DNA from: Didymodactylos carnosus
Lineage: Eukaryota; Rotifera; Eurotatoria; Philodinida; Philodinidae
Assembly: GCA_905250885.1 (NCBI GenBank)
Contig: CAJNOQ010000335.1
Span: 1 to 54,544, forward strand
Direction of reading: 5' to 3'
Length of the DNA stretch: 54,544 nt
The stretch's first letter is position 1, and every line of letters begins with the position of its first letter. Positions 12,901-24,082 of the stretch are shown piece by piece. The notes beneath the pieces are model-generated. The model worked only from the letters and a program-made list of their open reading frames with translations, was not told where the DNA came from and ran no database searches. The translations under genes were made by a program, and so were the position numbers.

Positions 12901-15900
12901 TTAGTACTGTTTTATATCGATATTGACAATTTATTTAACTCTAATTTTGAGTAAAATTGCGGTTCCAAAGAGAATCTAGCAGTTTTTGCGTGTTTTTGAT
13001 GCATGCGTGATACTAAGCGGGTTCTATGTGCCGTGTACAGTTCATTTTTGCTCTATGTATTAAACAAACTCTTCTGTCAGTTTATGTTTATTCAACTAAT
13101 TTGCTTTATTGTAATGATACTTACTCACATGCACATATAAAAATTGACATTTTTTTTTGAAGCTATGCTTTGTACCTTGCTTGTTCTAGACGATGGTACC
13201 CAATGCTCCTGGCAGTTCTAATGCAAATGGCGATGCTTCAGCTGCCAAGGTAATGTGTGTATTTTTGTTTTTAAAACTCTTATTCTTAAAACTGTGTTTG
13301 TTGCAGACTAAATAAGTTAATTAAATCCCTAAGAAGAAGTTGCTTTTTGTCAGCAAGCACGGCTTGGATATATAATTATTTTTGCTCCAACTAGTGTTGC
13401 CTTTTTGTACCTGTGGCTAGCTTCTGTTTGGTGGCATAGAAATTCAAAATACTACATATAATAACTCTTAATGTAAATTCGTATGATTGATAAAAGCGTG
13501 GATCTTATTACTGCTTTGGTGGATATGAAGCATGTCAGATAGTGCTCATCCAGTACATCTCAACTGAACAAAAATCCTTGAGCTAGCTCTATCTACGAAG
13601 TTCAATAACAATCTGCTCTACAGATATCACTTATCATTTTTAATGGAATACGATTTTCTTCTAAGTAATTTATGATTCGTGGTACAAATTAGATATTCGT
13701 TTCAGCTAGTAAAATGTCTCAAGAGAGTCTCTGACTTCTAAAGTCTTCTGAAATCTAAAGTTCACCAGTGAAGAAGCAGTTTTTTTTATATTAATGATTT
13801 GTAGAAGATATCGCGTTTTCAGACATTTTTTTTACGACTGACAGTCTATGCAGGCAAAAAAATCGATCAAGGGCATCAACGAGTCCCTAGAAAAAATGAG
13901 ATTTCAAGTCTTCGAAATAAGCTTGCGAAAGGCTGGAAATCTTATTTTCGATTCCTCAGAAAACTTTAAGTATTCATTGCGATAAGGTTCGCAGAACGGA
14001 TGCACCGAGGGCAAGAAAAATAAAAAACCCTCTCGCAAACTTTTTTCGATGACTGGAAGTCTTATCATTACTATCAAAAAACTGATTCTTCACTGGTGAA
14101 CTTTAGATTCCAGAAGATTTTAGAAGTTAGAAAATTACTTCAGAGACGTTTTACTAGCTGAAACAAATATCTAATTTGTACTACGGATCATAAATTATCT
14201 AGAAAAAATAGTGTTTTCTTAGAAATGGCAAGAGGACATATGGAGAGTTTTCCTTGTTAGATGACGATAAAAAAACAAACCCTCTCATACTACTTTAATT
14301 TATCTTTTCCGCTTGCTGACACTTACGCGCATGAAAAGTGTGGTGCGTGTTTTTTTTTATCTACATACTCTTGCAACAACAACAACAACAACAGACACAC
14401 AACAATATCAAACAATATTCGCTTGCTATTGTATTTACATTATATTTTTTTTTTTATTTCATTTTCACTATTCTTCTCTCTTCTTACTAAACTATAGGCG
14501 TCAATTGTTGTGGAACCAACGAAAAAACGACAGCTTGAAGACGATACCACTACTGGTGCCTATCTACTGGTATTGCACGCTTTATTATATCTTTGCTCGT
14601 TTTATTTTATTTTGTTTTCATTTTTGTGCACTTTTCCCTTGTTGTTATTGTTTTAATAACAAACATTAGCAAGAGAAAAGTAAAACATCACATGCTGACC
14701 GAAAATGAAACAACTCGAATAAATTCTCTAGTGACCAAAAAAATTCTCTATAATTTATGAACTATAAAAAATAAATTACAAAATATTTTAGTAAACTTTG
14801 ATTTAAATGAGAGAGAGAGAGAGAGAAAGAAAGAGATAGTTCGCAAAATTCTATTATAATATTTTAGAAGCTTGCATTTAATAATAAACTATTTAACAAA
14901 CTATTTTTTTCGATTAAGATAAATTGTTAAGAATTTTCAAATTTCTATTGTAATAAGTCTGATGGAATAGTAGCACCCCGTTATAAAAGTGTGGCTTAAT
15001 TACTTTAGCTTGAGTATGTGACTTATATTATAGCTTTGTAGTTTTCCATTTTTTGTTGCTATTTTTATTTATGCGCGAGAGCGAGCTTATTGTCTGATTC
15101 ACACCATTAAAGAATTTAGTGAAAGTCACTTGTGGCAAATATTATAAAAAAAAATTGCTTCTGCAATATGAAATTGCTTTATATTTATTTATTTTTTCAT
15201 GAAATCACTCATTATTTTTATTTAATATTGAGAAATTCGAATGCGTAAATCTAAAGGGTCAACTTTACTATTATTTTATCTACAGCATTTGAAAATTGTT
15301 AGCAGATGGCTACTTTAATTTTCTGGTTTTTTTTTTTTCTCTAATCAACCTTGTGTTTAAGCTTATACTCCTTACATATTAGAAAATAAAAAAAAACAAA
15401 AACAACAGGTCCTCTTCTTCTGTTGTAACACTCAGCACACACACATATATACACATTTGCCTAATATCGTCGTAAGTACACTTGCTTACGTTTAATTTTG
15501 ACAAAATATGACTTTAAAAATTCTGAAAAAATTAATTTACTTTTTTTTTAGCTTAATTATATTTTTTGTTTTAACATATGCTTTATTCTTGTATTGAAGT
15601 TTGACTAAACTAAATAATTTATTTTTATAATGCTAATAGCACCGTTACTTGAACTGCAGAACTTATCTCTTTCACACTAGCTTATTGTACTTTGATATTC
15701 CAATCGGTCAGCGTGTGATAGTGAACATATCTAGAAGAAATTTAATATTTTTTCTGTAGCATTTTTATTTTGATATTTTACAGTATTGCTCACTATGTAA
15801 GGCAATGATGTCAAGTATTCCATCTATTATTTATGTCTAGTTTTAACAAACAAAAAAAACAACAACAACAAATCATCCTATTTTTGATCGAGATCATTAA

Positions 15901-18900
15901 ACACCGATTTTTAGGTGCTTGCTTTCTTGCTCTTTCGATCAAATAATTTTTCTTATCTAAAAATCATTACATTGAAAAAATTATGTGATTTAAATGGCAT
16001 CATTGAATGATAATGAACAGTACTGTTTATTTTTTTATGTTTTATAAAAAGAAAAAAAAATTATAAATATTTGTTACTTTTTATATTAAACATTTTGCTT
16101 CAGCCACCTGGTACGCAATTATTGGCAGCACCACAATATATTTCACAACAAAAACGTTCAGCTGTAGCCGATCCCAAAACAGGTGTTCCAATGGCTTATC
16201 CTGTGACAACATTTTCTTATCCATCTGGAACAGCTGGTGGTATTCCTCTTCATTTTCAACAACCATATTTAACAGCCGTACCAATGACATGTAAGTTCTT
16301 ACAATAATATACATGTTCAGCTTTTACATCATACTAAAATTATAAATAATATTATTCCATTTGTGTGTGCATGCATTCTTACATTTATAAACAATTTTTT
16401 TTCTTTTTATTGTTGAGAGTAAACTAATACAGATTAGTCTTACGAGGAAACCTATCCAAGTGATACCTTCCGATTTTGTTCGTTCATACGTCGATCGATA
16501 GAGGATATCGAGCTAGTAAAAAGCCTAAAAGGATCTTTCCCCAAGACTCTTGAAGACCTGGTTTTCTAGAAAACCAGTTTTTCAGAAACTCTAAAAAAAG
16601 TAATCAAAACCTTTCTTAATGAGGCATGATTGTAGCACGCAAATTTCTGATTAAAATGAGACATCTCCCAGCTCTACATGATCTTTCTTTGCAAAGTTAT
16701 AGAATTTATAACAAAAGCCCTAAATTAATTTCTTATTTCTATAGCTTTTGAGCTGAACGTTTGAGGCTTGTCTTGTAAATTCTATAATTTTGCATAGAAA
16801 GGTCGTGTAGAGCTGGGAAATGTTTCATTTTACTCAGAAATTTGCAGGTTCATTAAAAAAGGTTTTGGTTACTTTTTAGAGTTTCTGAAAAAACTGGTTT
16901 TCGAGAAAACTGGGTCTTCGAGTATCATGTGGAAAAAGCGTTTTAAGCTTTTTACTAGTTCAATACCCTCTATCGATCGACGTATGAACGAACGAAATCA
17001 GAAGGTATCACTTGGATAGGTTTCCTCGTTAGATAGCAGAGATACAAAAATTTTTCTTCAATAGAAAGAGTATAATTTCAAGTTTGTTCCCGAGTGCCTC
17101 TTATACATACGAATAGATGCTGTAGAGTAGAAACTTATTCATGAGACAATAGAAAATGTTCATAACTTCGACTGATCAAGTGAGAAAGAGAATTAATATA
17201 ATTTATTGAATTAATATTATATATCTACAGATCAATCGAAGTGTATGTGTATCTTTTCTAAGACGTACCACCACCCGAAATAGTGGCCGCTCAAGGTGCA
17301 TTAGTATCAGTCGGTTCGAGTTATGTAACATATATTGATAAACGTGGACAGGTTAAGTTTTAAGCGCTGAAATGCGAAATCGCGCATGAACTAGGACTTT
17401 TTCAGTTATCTTTTCTTTTTTGCATATGTAATCTATTACAAGAGTTATTTTGAGCTGCATGTAATGATTTTTGCTCATTATCGTCTTATAAACATATACG
17501 AAACTGATTATTTTCAGCTAATCCCCAAGTAAAAAGTAAGTAGTAGTTCTAAATGAAAAAAAAAAACTGGTTTGAATATAGCGTGTACACTATGTCATTA
17601 GCCTTTTTTGTGTTTTGAGTGTTTTTTTTTATCTAATATCCTTCTGTTTATGTGTATTTGGAGATATTTTATTCATTTGTACATATACAGATAGATATAT
17701 CAAAAGGCCTTAATTAACATTTTCGCATGACAAATTTCTTGTGGTTTTGTACAATTTCAAAAATTGATGAACAAATAATTAATTTTATTTCACACAGTTT
17801 GTCTGCTTTCGACGTAGTAGTTTTGCATGCTGTTTGTTCCCTTTAATATTGAAATACAGATTCAAATTCAATATGATTCTGTATGATAACAATCGATTAA
17901 GAGTAGTTAGTTTCTTTTTATTTTAACAAATACACAGATGATCAAGTCATGCCCGTTATTTTTTGCCACTAATCTCTCAAATATTCCCTTTAGTTTAAAA
18001 TGCATGTATTTGATTTCTTTTGCAGTAAATCTATGATTTAGTACGTTTCTTTTTCTAAAATATCTGTTTTTATTTTTTTATTTTAGTTACTGGATACACT
18101 TCCCATATGCCGAGACTTTAAATCGAAACGATGTACAAGACCTCAATGCAAATATGTCCATCTTTCAGAAGGTATGTAATGATTTATTCTAGTGTCAACA
18201 TCCGTAACATTTTGTGAAATTCATAGCTCTTCAGCCGAGCAATGTACAGAGTTGGGAAATGTCTTATGTTGTAGCTTAAAGATTTTTCTTTTAAATGGTA
18301 ATTAAACAAAGTCTAGTAGCTAACTAGTTTCACTGATATAATGTTTTTGATGTATACTGCTTTCGTAGAAAAGAGTCTTATATAGCGAGGTGATTAGGTT
18401 AGAATTAGACTTTACTTAATTCCCATTTGAAAGAAAAATCTTTAAGCTACAAAATAAGACATTTCCCAACTTGGTACTTTGTTCGACTTAAGAACAATGA
18501 ATTTTACGAAACGTTACGAAATTACGTTTTTTGTTGGTACGCTTGAACAAGCCGAAATAGACGATGTTCATTCATTCATTATTTCTTTTAAAAAGAAAAT
18601 AGATTATTATATTTAAAACGAGACACGTCTAGCGTGAGGAAGCCTCATAATAAAAAGTTTTCGTTTCTCAATATTCACTGATGAATACTCACAAATGACT
18701 TTCATGCTATGTTTTTTTCCTTTTTATTGTATTTTCTAGAACATGTCGAAGTTAATAATGGTTTTGTTACAATATGTAAAGAAGCTATTGTACGTAATTG
18801 TTCATTGGCTGATTGTAAATTTTATCATATAACTGTTGAAGAATTACAACGCCAAATATGGTATTATAATTATAATAAAAGTTGGCGTTCAGTGCGTCAA

Positions 18901-18906
18901 TGTTAG
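3978..18906 (+). CDS. MBNL: Muscleblind-like (MBNL) RNA-binding splicing regulator, six CCCH fingers
   Basis: Exons: 3978-4313, 8214-8414, 8476-8667, 11663-12073, 12685-12888, 13190-13249, 14498-14569, 16104-16290, 17263-17351, 18087-18171, 18740-18906. They sum to 2004 nt (667 aa plus TAG), and every junction is GT-AG and phase-consistent. Fingers 1-2 ([15 protein letters not shown], residues 73-126) and 3-4 (245-297) match the two MBNL tandem pairs that bind YGCY RNA. The linker holds TKKRQLEDD (exon 14498), resembling the MBNL KRPLE motif. A third pair, C592-C600-C605-H609 and C625-C633-C638-H642, lies at the C-terminus, which is unusual for the family. MBNL proteins act in the nucleus and cytoplasm on alternative splicing, polyadenylation and mRNA localisation. 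The start is the first ATG after an acceptor at 3966, so a 5' UTR exon lies upstream. A second in-frame ATG at 3987 is possible. The family call is firm. The isoform structure is inferred. Confidence 0.93.
4845..5115. mobile_element. Palindromic MITE in MBNL intron 1
   Basis: Two arms of about 85 bp, near 4845-4930 and 5030-5115, are inverted copies with roughly 90 percent identity. Both contain ATATGAAAAAGA, GCACAACTTTATTGA and GACTATAAACCATA blocks. The centre (ccggaccataaggac and flanks) is unique and non-coding. Weaker similarity may extend outward on both sides, so the true ends are uncertain. It lies in the 4314-8213 intron. Confidence 0.75.
5337..5643. mobile_element. hAT-type MITE, 307 bp, with 8-bp target duplication
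   Basis: The element starts TAGGGGTGAGA and ends CACCCCTA. It is flanked on both sides by the 8-bp direct repeat ctatacac (5329-5336 and 5644-5651). The termini and the 8-bp duplication are the signature of the hAT superfamily. Imperfect inverted arms continue inward (GTTCAGTTC, CAGCAGTTC, CTTGAAAAGAA blocks) for about 100 bp. No transposase is encoded, so it would depend on an autonomous hAT. A hAT transposase tail exists at 39120-39380, but no link between the two is shown. Confidence 0.88.
7412..7453 (+). CDS. MBNL: Probable alternative first coding exon of MBNL
   Basis: ATG followed by 14 codons ([14 protein letters not shown]) ends in a consensus donor, gtaagt at 7454. The phase is 0, so it splices in frame onto the 8214 exon (GKCNRTNPP). 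The resulting isoform would lack finger 1 and the first part of finger 2, starting inside the tandem pair. Upstream sequence has no acceptor that would make it an ordinary internal exon, and used internally it would need an upstream in-frame phase. The frame fit and donor are seen directly. Promoter use here is inferred. Confidence 0.5.
8668..11662 (+). other. Large MBNL intron with YGCY-rich clusters
   Basis: This 3-kb intron separates finger pair 1-2 from pair 3-4. It contains no recognisable gene. It is dotted with TGCT/CGCT/TGCA clusters, for example cccgctgctgctgc at 9455-9468, tgctttgcttgcttc at 11341-11355 and three CGCT motifs in 11629-11650, just upstream of the acceptor. YGCY is the known MBNL binding motif, so feedback control of the next exon is a reasonable inference. 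TTTATTTTTG stretches are also frequent. Confidence 0.4.
12320..12343. repeat. (CA)12 microsatellite
   Basis: An uninterrupted CA dinucleotide run lies in the MBNL intron before the alternative exon at 12411. On RNA, CA repeats can bind hnRNP L-type splicing factors, but no role is shown here. Confidence 0.95.
12411..12455 (+). CDS. MBNL: Possible alternative terminal exon of MBNL
   Basis: A good acceptor (tttttgcttacag) at 12398-12410 opens a phase-0 frame, GTT AAA TTA ACA GAA CCA, that fits the 12073 donor. It encodes [14 protein letters not shown] and ends at TAG 12453-12455. Using it would give a protein that stops after finger 4. A weak donor (g|gtagcc, 12452) overlaps the stop, but splicing from it to the next acceptor-like site (12618) leads to a stop, so a terminal exon is the simpler reading. 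Only transcript data could confirm it. Confidence 0.35.
   Translation, partial: VKLTEPLDTISPYR
13640..14222. mobile_element. Palindromic MITE in MBNL intron, about 580 bp
   Basis: Arms of about 130-145 bp at the two ends are inverted copies. They share AATTTATGAT, GTACAAATTAGATATT, TTTCAGCTAGTAAAA and AAAGTTCACCAGTGAAGAA blocks. The 300-bp centre is non-coding. It sits between the 13190-13249 and 14498-14569 exons. Target duplication is not clear, so the superfamily is unassigned. Confidence 0.75.
14809..14826. repeat. (GA)9 microsatellite
   Basis: A perfect GA run followed by an imperfect gaaagaaagaga tail, in an MBNL intron. No function is suggested. Confidence 0.9.
16443..17028. mobile_element. 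TTA-flanked palindromic MITE, copy 1 (MBNL intron)
   Basis: The element starts CGAGGAAACCTATCCAAGTG and ends with the inverse of it. It is flanked by TTA on both sides (16440-16442, 17029-17031). The outer 65 bp are nearly perfect inverted repeats. Inner arms (CCTTTCTTAATGAGGC, GCACGCAAAT, CAGCTCTACATGATC) fold back on GAAAGGTCGTGTAGAGCTGG. The centre is closely related to the element at 36054-36646. A 3-bp TTA/TAA duplication would suit PIF/Harbinger-like transposons, but no transposase is present, so this is tentative. Confidence 0.85.
18203..18518. mobile_element. Palindromic MITE in MBNL intron, about 316 bp
   Basis: Arms of about 115 bp are inverted copies. Both contain GTTGGGAAATGTCTTAT and GTAGCTTAAAGATTTTTCTT (right arm in reverse complement), and the ends are CGTAACATTTTGTGAAATTC and its divergent inverse. 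It lies between the exons carrying finger 5 (18087-18171) and finger 6 (18740-18906). It has no coding content. Confidence 0.78.
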
Positions 18907-21900
18907 TTGTTCTTTTTCTCTTTTTTTTTTAAAATTCTCTCTCTCTCTCTCTCTCTCTCTTCTTCATTATATTTGATATATAGAGTAAATCTTTATTCTT
19001 TACAAGTACATGTTTTCTTTTTATTCAAGATTCTTTTATATATATATATATATATCCGAATACAGAAAAAAAAAAACACCTCAACATTATAAGTTTGTCT
19101 TTACGTCATTTGTTTACGTATTGAGATTTTTGTCTTTCTTGTTGTTTTGCCATCCCTATTTTTTGTTTTTGTGTTTTTATTCACATGTACACACAACTGG
19201 TCTGAAGAATTGCCCACAATCTGTGATGCTGCTGAACTTTCAAGCATACATGATTGTTTTCCATCTATTTTCTGTTTTTTTGTTTTCTTCAAAAAAAAGA
19301 GAAAATGAGAAATTACAGAAGAAGAAGAAGGAGAAGGTACTTTTTGTTGTTCGTACATCTCTAATTCATAATATAATACACAAACATTCAAAAAACCTCG
19401 TTTTATATGAAGAGCAGTTCGCAAAGCAGCATACGCATTAGAAAGGTCGTGGAGAGTTGATTTTTATTCCGGTGAGAATCATCTGCATTCCTAAGATTAA
19501 CATCGTTGTGGCGTATATATATCATTTAATTCTTGTGTATGTATGTTAAAACTAGTCATACAAAATTTATGTCTGTCTTTCTCTTTTTAACTACATTCCT
19601 AGTTTCTGTTCATTATTTTTATTTCCTAAACTATATACATTTTTTTCTTTCTTCTTTTTGTTTTCTCTTCTTCTTCTTCGATGAGAACAGTATTTCGGAA
19701 TATGTTTAAGTAAATATTAACTCACTCAATTACATACAAACAGGACAGTGTAATAATACATTTAAATTGTAGTCAATAATTGTCGAGTTTCTCTTCGTTA
19801 TTTTTCTTTTGTATCGTTCGTCATTTAGCCTAACTTTTGTGCGATTTTATTTGTCGTTGATGCAATAGCTTTCCTTTCCGGTTTAAAAGGGACAGCAGCA
19901 TTCCGCGCACTAAAATTAATTCTACTCTCCACCACTAATGATCAAAAATCTTCTAGCAAAAACTATTAAAATGATCAAAACAAACAAAAATCGCAATAGT
20001 TTCTATTCTAACTCCTAACGTTTTCTTTCTTTTTTTTGTTTTGTTTTTGTATTGTTAATCTTGGCAACATAAGAAACAGTGTTCTGAATTGTGAATAATT
20101 TCCTCGTTTGTTCTCTGTGAAAACTATGTTTGGTTGTTTTTTTTCTTTTCTTTTGTTTTTTATTTTATATATTTTTTTTATATAATTTAACAAATTGAGA
20201 GATCGTATATTTCTGTTCTCTTTGTGTAATACTCACACATACAATATGTTTAAGTGCTATATAGATCTCGTATCTTTTTTTTTTGCACACGGATTATACT
20301 GGTGCTAAATTCCAGAGACACGCGTTTATTCATTTGTTTTTGTCTATACAAAAGATAACAAACAAAAAACAACAACAACAATAACAACACGTATTTCTTC
20401 ATTAATAATTTATTTGTCATTTTTAAATACTCTGATGAATAGTTCTGTTTTTGTTTTGTGAGTTTCTTGTTATTTACATTGGTCCGTTTTCTTTCATTTT
20501 TTTTTTAATTGTTGTATCTCGGATAGGTAAATAAAACTTTAAGAAATGACAAATACCTATATGAAATGGATGGAAAAAAAAAGAGAATGCTGTTTTTTTA
20601 CTAGAGCTCGCGCTTTTAACTTCTGCTATGCTCGTTGTTTGTTTGTTTTTTTGTTTAACGCTCAATAGAATCATTGTAGTAAATTGTGCACGCTATTACC
20701 TTTTCAGTTTTCGTTTTCTCTCTTTCTGCTGTGCTATCGTTTTTTTTTTTCTTCTTCAACATAAATGATGTGTGCTTTTTGTGATCACAGATCAGTTTTT
20801 TTTCTTATCATGCATGACCGCTAGTTGTGTTCCTCACATATCAGACACACTATCGCTGTCTATTCTGTACATTTAGCAATAACAATTCGTTTTTTGCACA
20901 CTGCATGGCTAAAATATTTCCGTATAATTCGGTTTACAACCAGCTTTTCTGTCGGCATCTAATCTTATCTGGCACTACCAACATTGATAAATGAGTCTCC
21001 TCTTTCCCAGATTAATCATTATGACTAGAGTAGGCTCGTGGACGAACGTATCGTGTCGTTAGAACACCATAACAGCTCAAAAATGATCTACTTTCTCAAA
21101 AAATTTCCTATTTCCAATAAGACGAGCTAATATTTTAAAAGTACGATGTGTACAATTAAAGAATATAAAATATCAAGGTTTGACGATCCATATCTGCAAA
21201 ATCTTTTAATAGGTTGTAATTCGTTAAGTGAATTGTTAGGCTATCATGTACATTTTTTGTGTACTTTATCTTTTCTTTTTCTTCTGCTTCTCAAATAATC
21301 GTCCATTTGTTCAATCAACATTAATTTTATCGAACAGCAAAGGTGGTGAAATACCAAAATTATCAACAACGAATTAGCTATGTTTTCCTCGTCCTGTAAC
21401 CGTTTCTGTTTCTATTTTCAATAAGTAGCTTGTCGTGTGATTTTGCTCATAACGCTCTTTAGCATGAAATGCTTGTGTGGTGCTATATTACAAATAGTTT
21501 CTTTTGGTTGCATGTTTTTTTCTCTTCATTTTCTATTGTTGCTCATGCTTACACCAACGCATATACAAAATTTTTCAGTCAATTGTTTCATTGCTTTACT
21601 CTACATTTTCGTCTTTACACTCTTACTTCTTTGCTGCTGTACCCTGACTTTTTTTTCCTGCATAGTAGAGTAACACAGCTAACTAAACGTTCATCGAACA
21701 GGTTTTATTCGTTCATACAGTATGCACACACACACATACGCACACACACTACACATATATTCATTCGCACCGCTCATAAAAGAAAATGCTGCTGCTTGTG
21801 CGCGCTGCTCCTGTTGTTTCAATCTATTTTGCACTTAAAACAGAAATATTTGCACGCTACGAACGATGATGATATATCGTTTTGCTGTTACGCAAACACT

Positions 21901-24082
21901 TATGGATTATGTTGCCTTCCGGCGATCGTTCGGTTGCAACTTAGAAATCTGGGATATCAATTGTATTGGTTAGTCGTCACTTTAGCCAATAAATTATCTA
22001 TTGAATTACATTGAAAAATACAGGTTTTATTAACAACATTCTTTTTATCAAATTCTCTTATCAGCATATCCAAAAGTACTTCAGTCATTTGAAAAACTCA
22101 AAAATAAATGATCAAAAGGTTAAACAGTGTAATTTTCATGATGTTGCTTTCAAAAGGTGAGATAAAAAATTAAAAAATATAGAATTCATTTGATAACAAT
22201 CCTTCTCTTCATTCATAAATTAAAACTTTATTCCTATTATATTTTTGCAAATGTAATTCATATTTGTAATAAGTGGGCGAGTTTTACAACAGTTAAATGT
22301 ACAAAAGTATTTTCAGTTGGAAAAGTGGAGATGTTTTTAGAGAATGCTTGATACGCAGTGATTGATGACAAGAACGAGAAGAGAGCTCGCTTACGTATAA
22401 TATGAACGTGAATTTTTCCTAAAGATACAAACAAAATTGATTTACATCTTGAGATAATTAATGTAAAAAACATTTTACAGAGTTCCATGCATGTTTCACT
22501 ATTGTCCAGATTTCATTGAAAGTATGACTATTTTTGTATCAATTTATTTGACATTCAAACAGATTTTGGTCTTTTTTAAATTGGAAATGATTTGATATAA
22601 ATCGAAACTCTATGCACTAATGAAATGTTTGTGTATCATACTTACAAAAATTGAAAAAATCAATAAAATACTAGGTAACACACCAACAAAGATTTCAGAT
22701 ACTTTCTGAATAATATTTGAATGATTTCCTTATTTTCATAATGGTTTTTATCTATGGGCCATCTATTCAAGCATGAACATATCTAGCAAACAGTCTACTC
22801 CTTCAAAGATAAACTAACTCATTTCTATCGTATACTAAGTGTCAATGTCTGTGAAGTAACGTTACAAATTCTCAGTCTTGTTTAGCTCTTAATTTCTCGA
22901 GTATCAGTACAAAATTCAACATTTAATATTCGCATGAATAATCGAACTAGAAACACTTTATATTCTTGCTGGAATGTAAAAAAAATTAAACAAAATCAAT
23001 TTCTTTTGATGCACTTCTCCTCAGAGGTTTATAATGGTTATCACACACAATTGTTTCATGTCTGTTGAGCTTGATATTTATTCATCATCGGTGAAGTGCA
23101 CTTTCAACTTACTCTTAATTTAAAACTAATGTCCTCTTATACATCCATTTATAAATTTTTTTTTCTCTCTTTTGTGTTTGATTTTTATAAGGACACAAAA
23201 AGATGAACAATTAGGATACGAACAAGAAAAACGAGAAAACTAGTATGAATAAATTTGTCTTAACGTTATAGCGTCACAATATGAGAACGTAGAAAAAAAG
23301 TACGTTTCTCATTTGAATGTTCCACTTACAATGAATGAAAAACAGAACAAGCAAAAAAAAAGTCAAACAATTATAAAAAGAAAAAAATAAACAAACAATA
23401 TCTTTAACATTGTTTATTTTTCAAACAAAAAATACCTAGAAAAAAAAAACACAGTGTGCGCTCCTGTCTGTTTCTCTTCATTTCACCAGGTTCAAAAATC
23501 AAACAAAAAAAAAAGAGACTGCTTTGCATATAACAAAGAGAAGAAATAACATGAAAACAGCGTGCACTCACGTTCTCATACAAAATGCAAAAACAGAAAA
23601 CCGAATAAAACAACTGCTCAATAATTCAGTTTTTACTCATACTAAACTGTTCTACAAGAAATAATTGTTTATTACTACTTTCAGAATGGTGGCAATTTTT
23701 ATTTTTGAAGATACGAAGAGACCTGCAGAAAGATACCGAAGAAAAACAGAAGGTAGCACACACATACAGAGAAGAAAGTAGTTGTTGCTTTTGTAATAAA
23801 CAAAGTGTTCGAAACGACTTTTCGTCTTATAGAAGAAAGAAAGAAAGAAAGAACAAATTCATGTGTAATAGAATTTTTCTAAAAAAGGTGTGTATAAAGA
23901 AAAACAGACAGTGAAAAAGAAGTTTTAACAGTGGAGGACTTTTTTGACAAAGAAAAACTAAACAAACAAGTTTTTTTAATATGATTTTTTTTTTTGCGCT
24001 ATTAATTGAAAGTAACCAATGGAAAAAATACGAATTGTAAATTACGTGTTTAATACTAGCATAAGTCCAGTAAATAAGTCTT
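18907..24082. other. MBNL 3' UTR and convergent intergenic region
   Basis: MBNL (+) and SERBP1 (-) converge here. The first kilobase is T-rich with CT and TA microsatellites and is likely MBNL 3' UTR. Several open frames exist (for example 21469-22014, 181 codons on +, and 22258-22488 on -). Their composition is dominated by homopolymer-driven F/L/C/K or histidine-threonine runs, and no protein family is recognisable, so I do not call them genes. Candidate AATAAA signals occur (for example near 21990) but none can be assigned. Confidence 0.45.
18937..19055. repeat. Microsatellites (CT)n and (TA)n in MBNL 3' UTR
   Basis: A CT run lies at about 18937-18960, starting some 30 bases after the MBNL stop. 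A TA run lies at about 19037-19055. Both fall in the presumed 3' UTR. Confidence 0.85.

Noticed and set aside
19010..19441. 143-codon plus frame after the MBNL stop
   Set aside because: Low-complexity Phe/Lys/Ser runs over microsatellites in presumed 3' UTR.
21437..22014. Overlapping plus-strand open frames of up to 181 codons
   Set aside because: Composition is dominated by Phe/Leu/Cys/His/Thr from T- and CA-rich DNA. No motif, no splice context and no convincing start. Probably 3' UTR or intergenic DNA.
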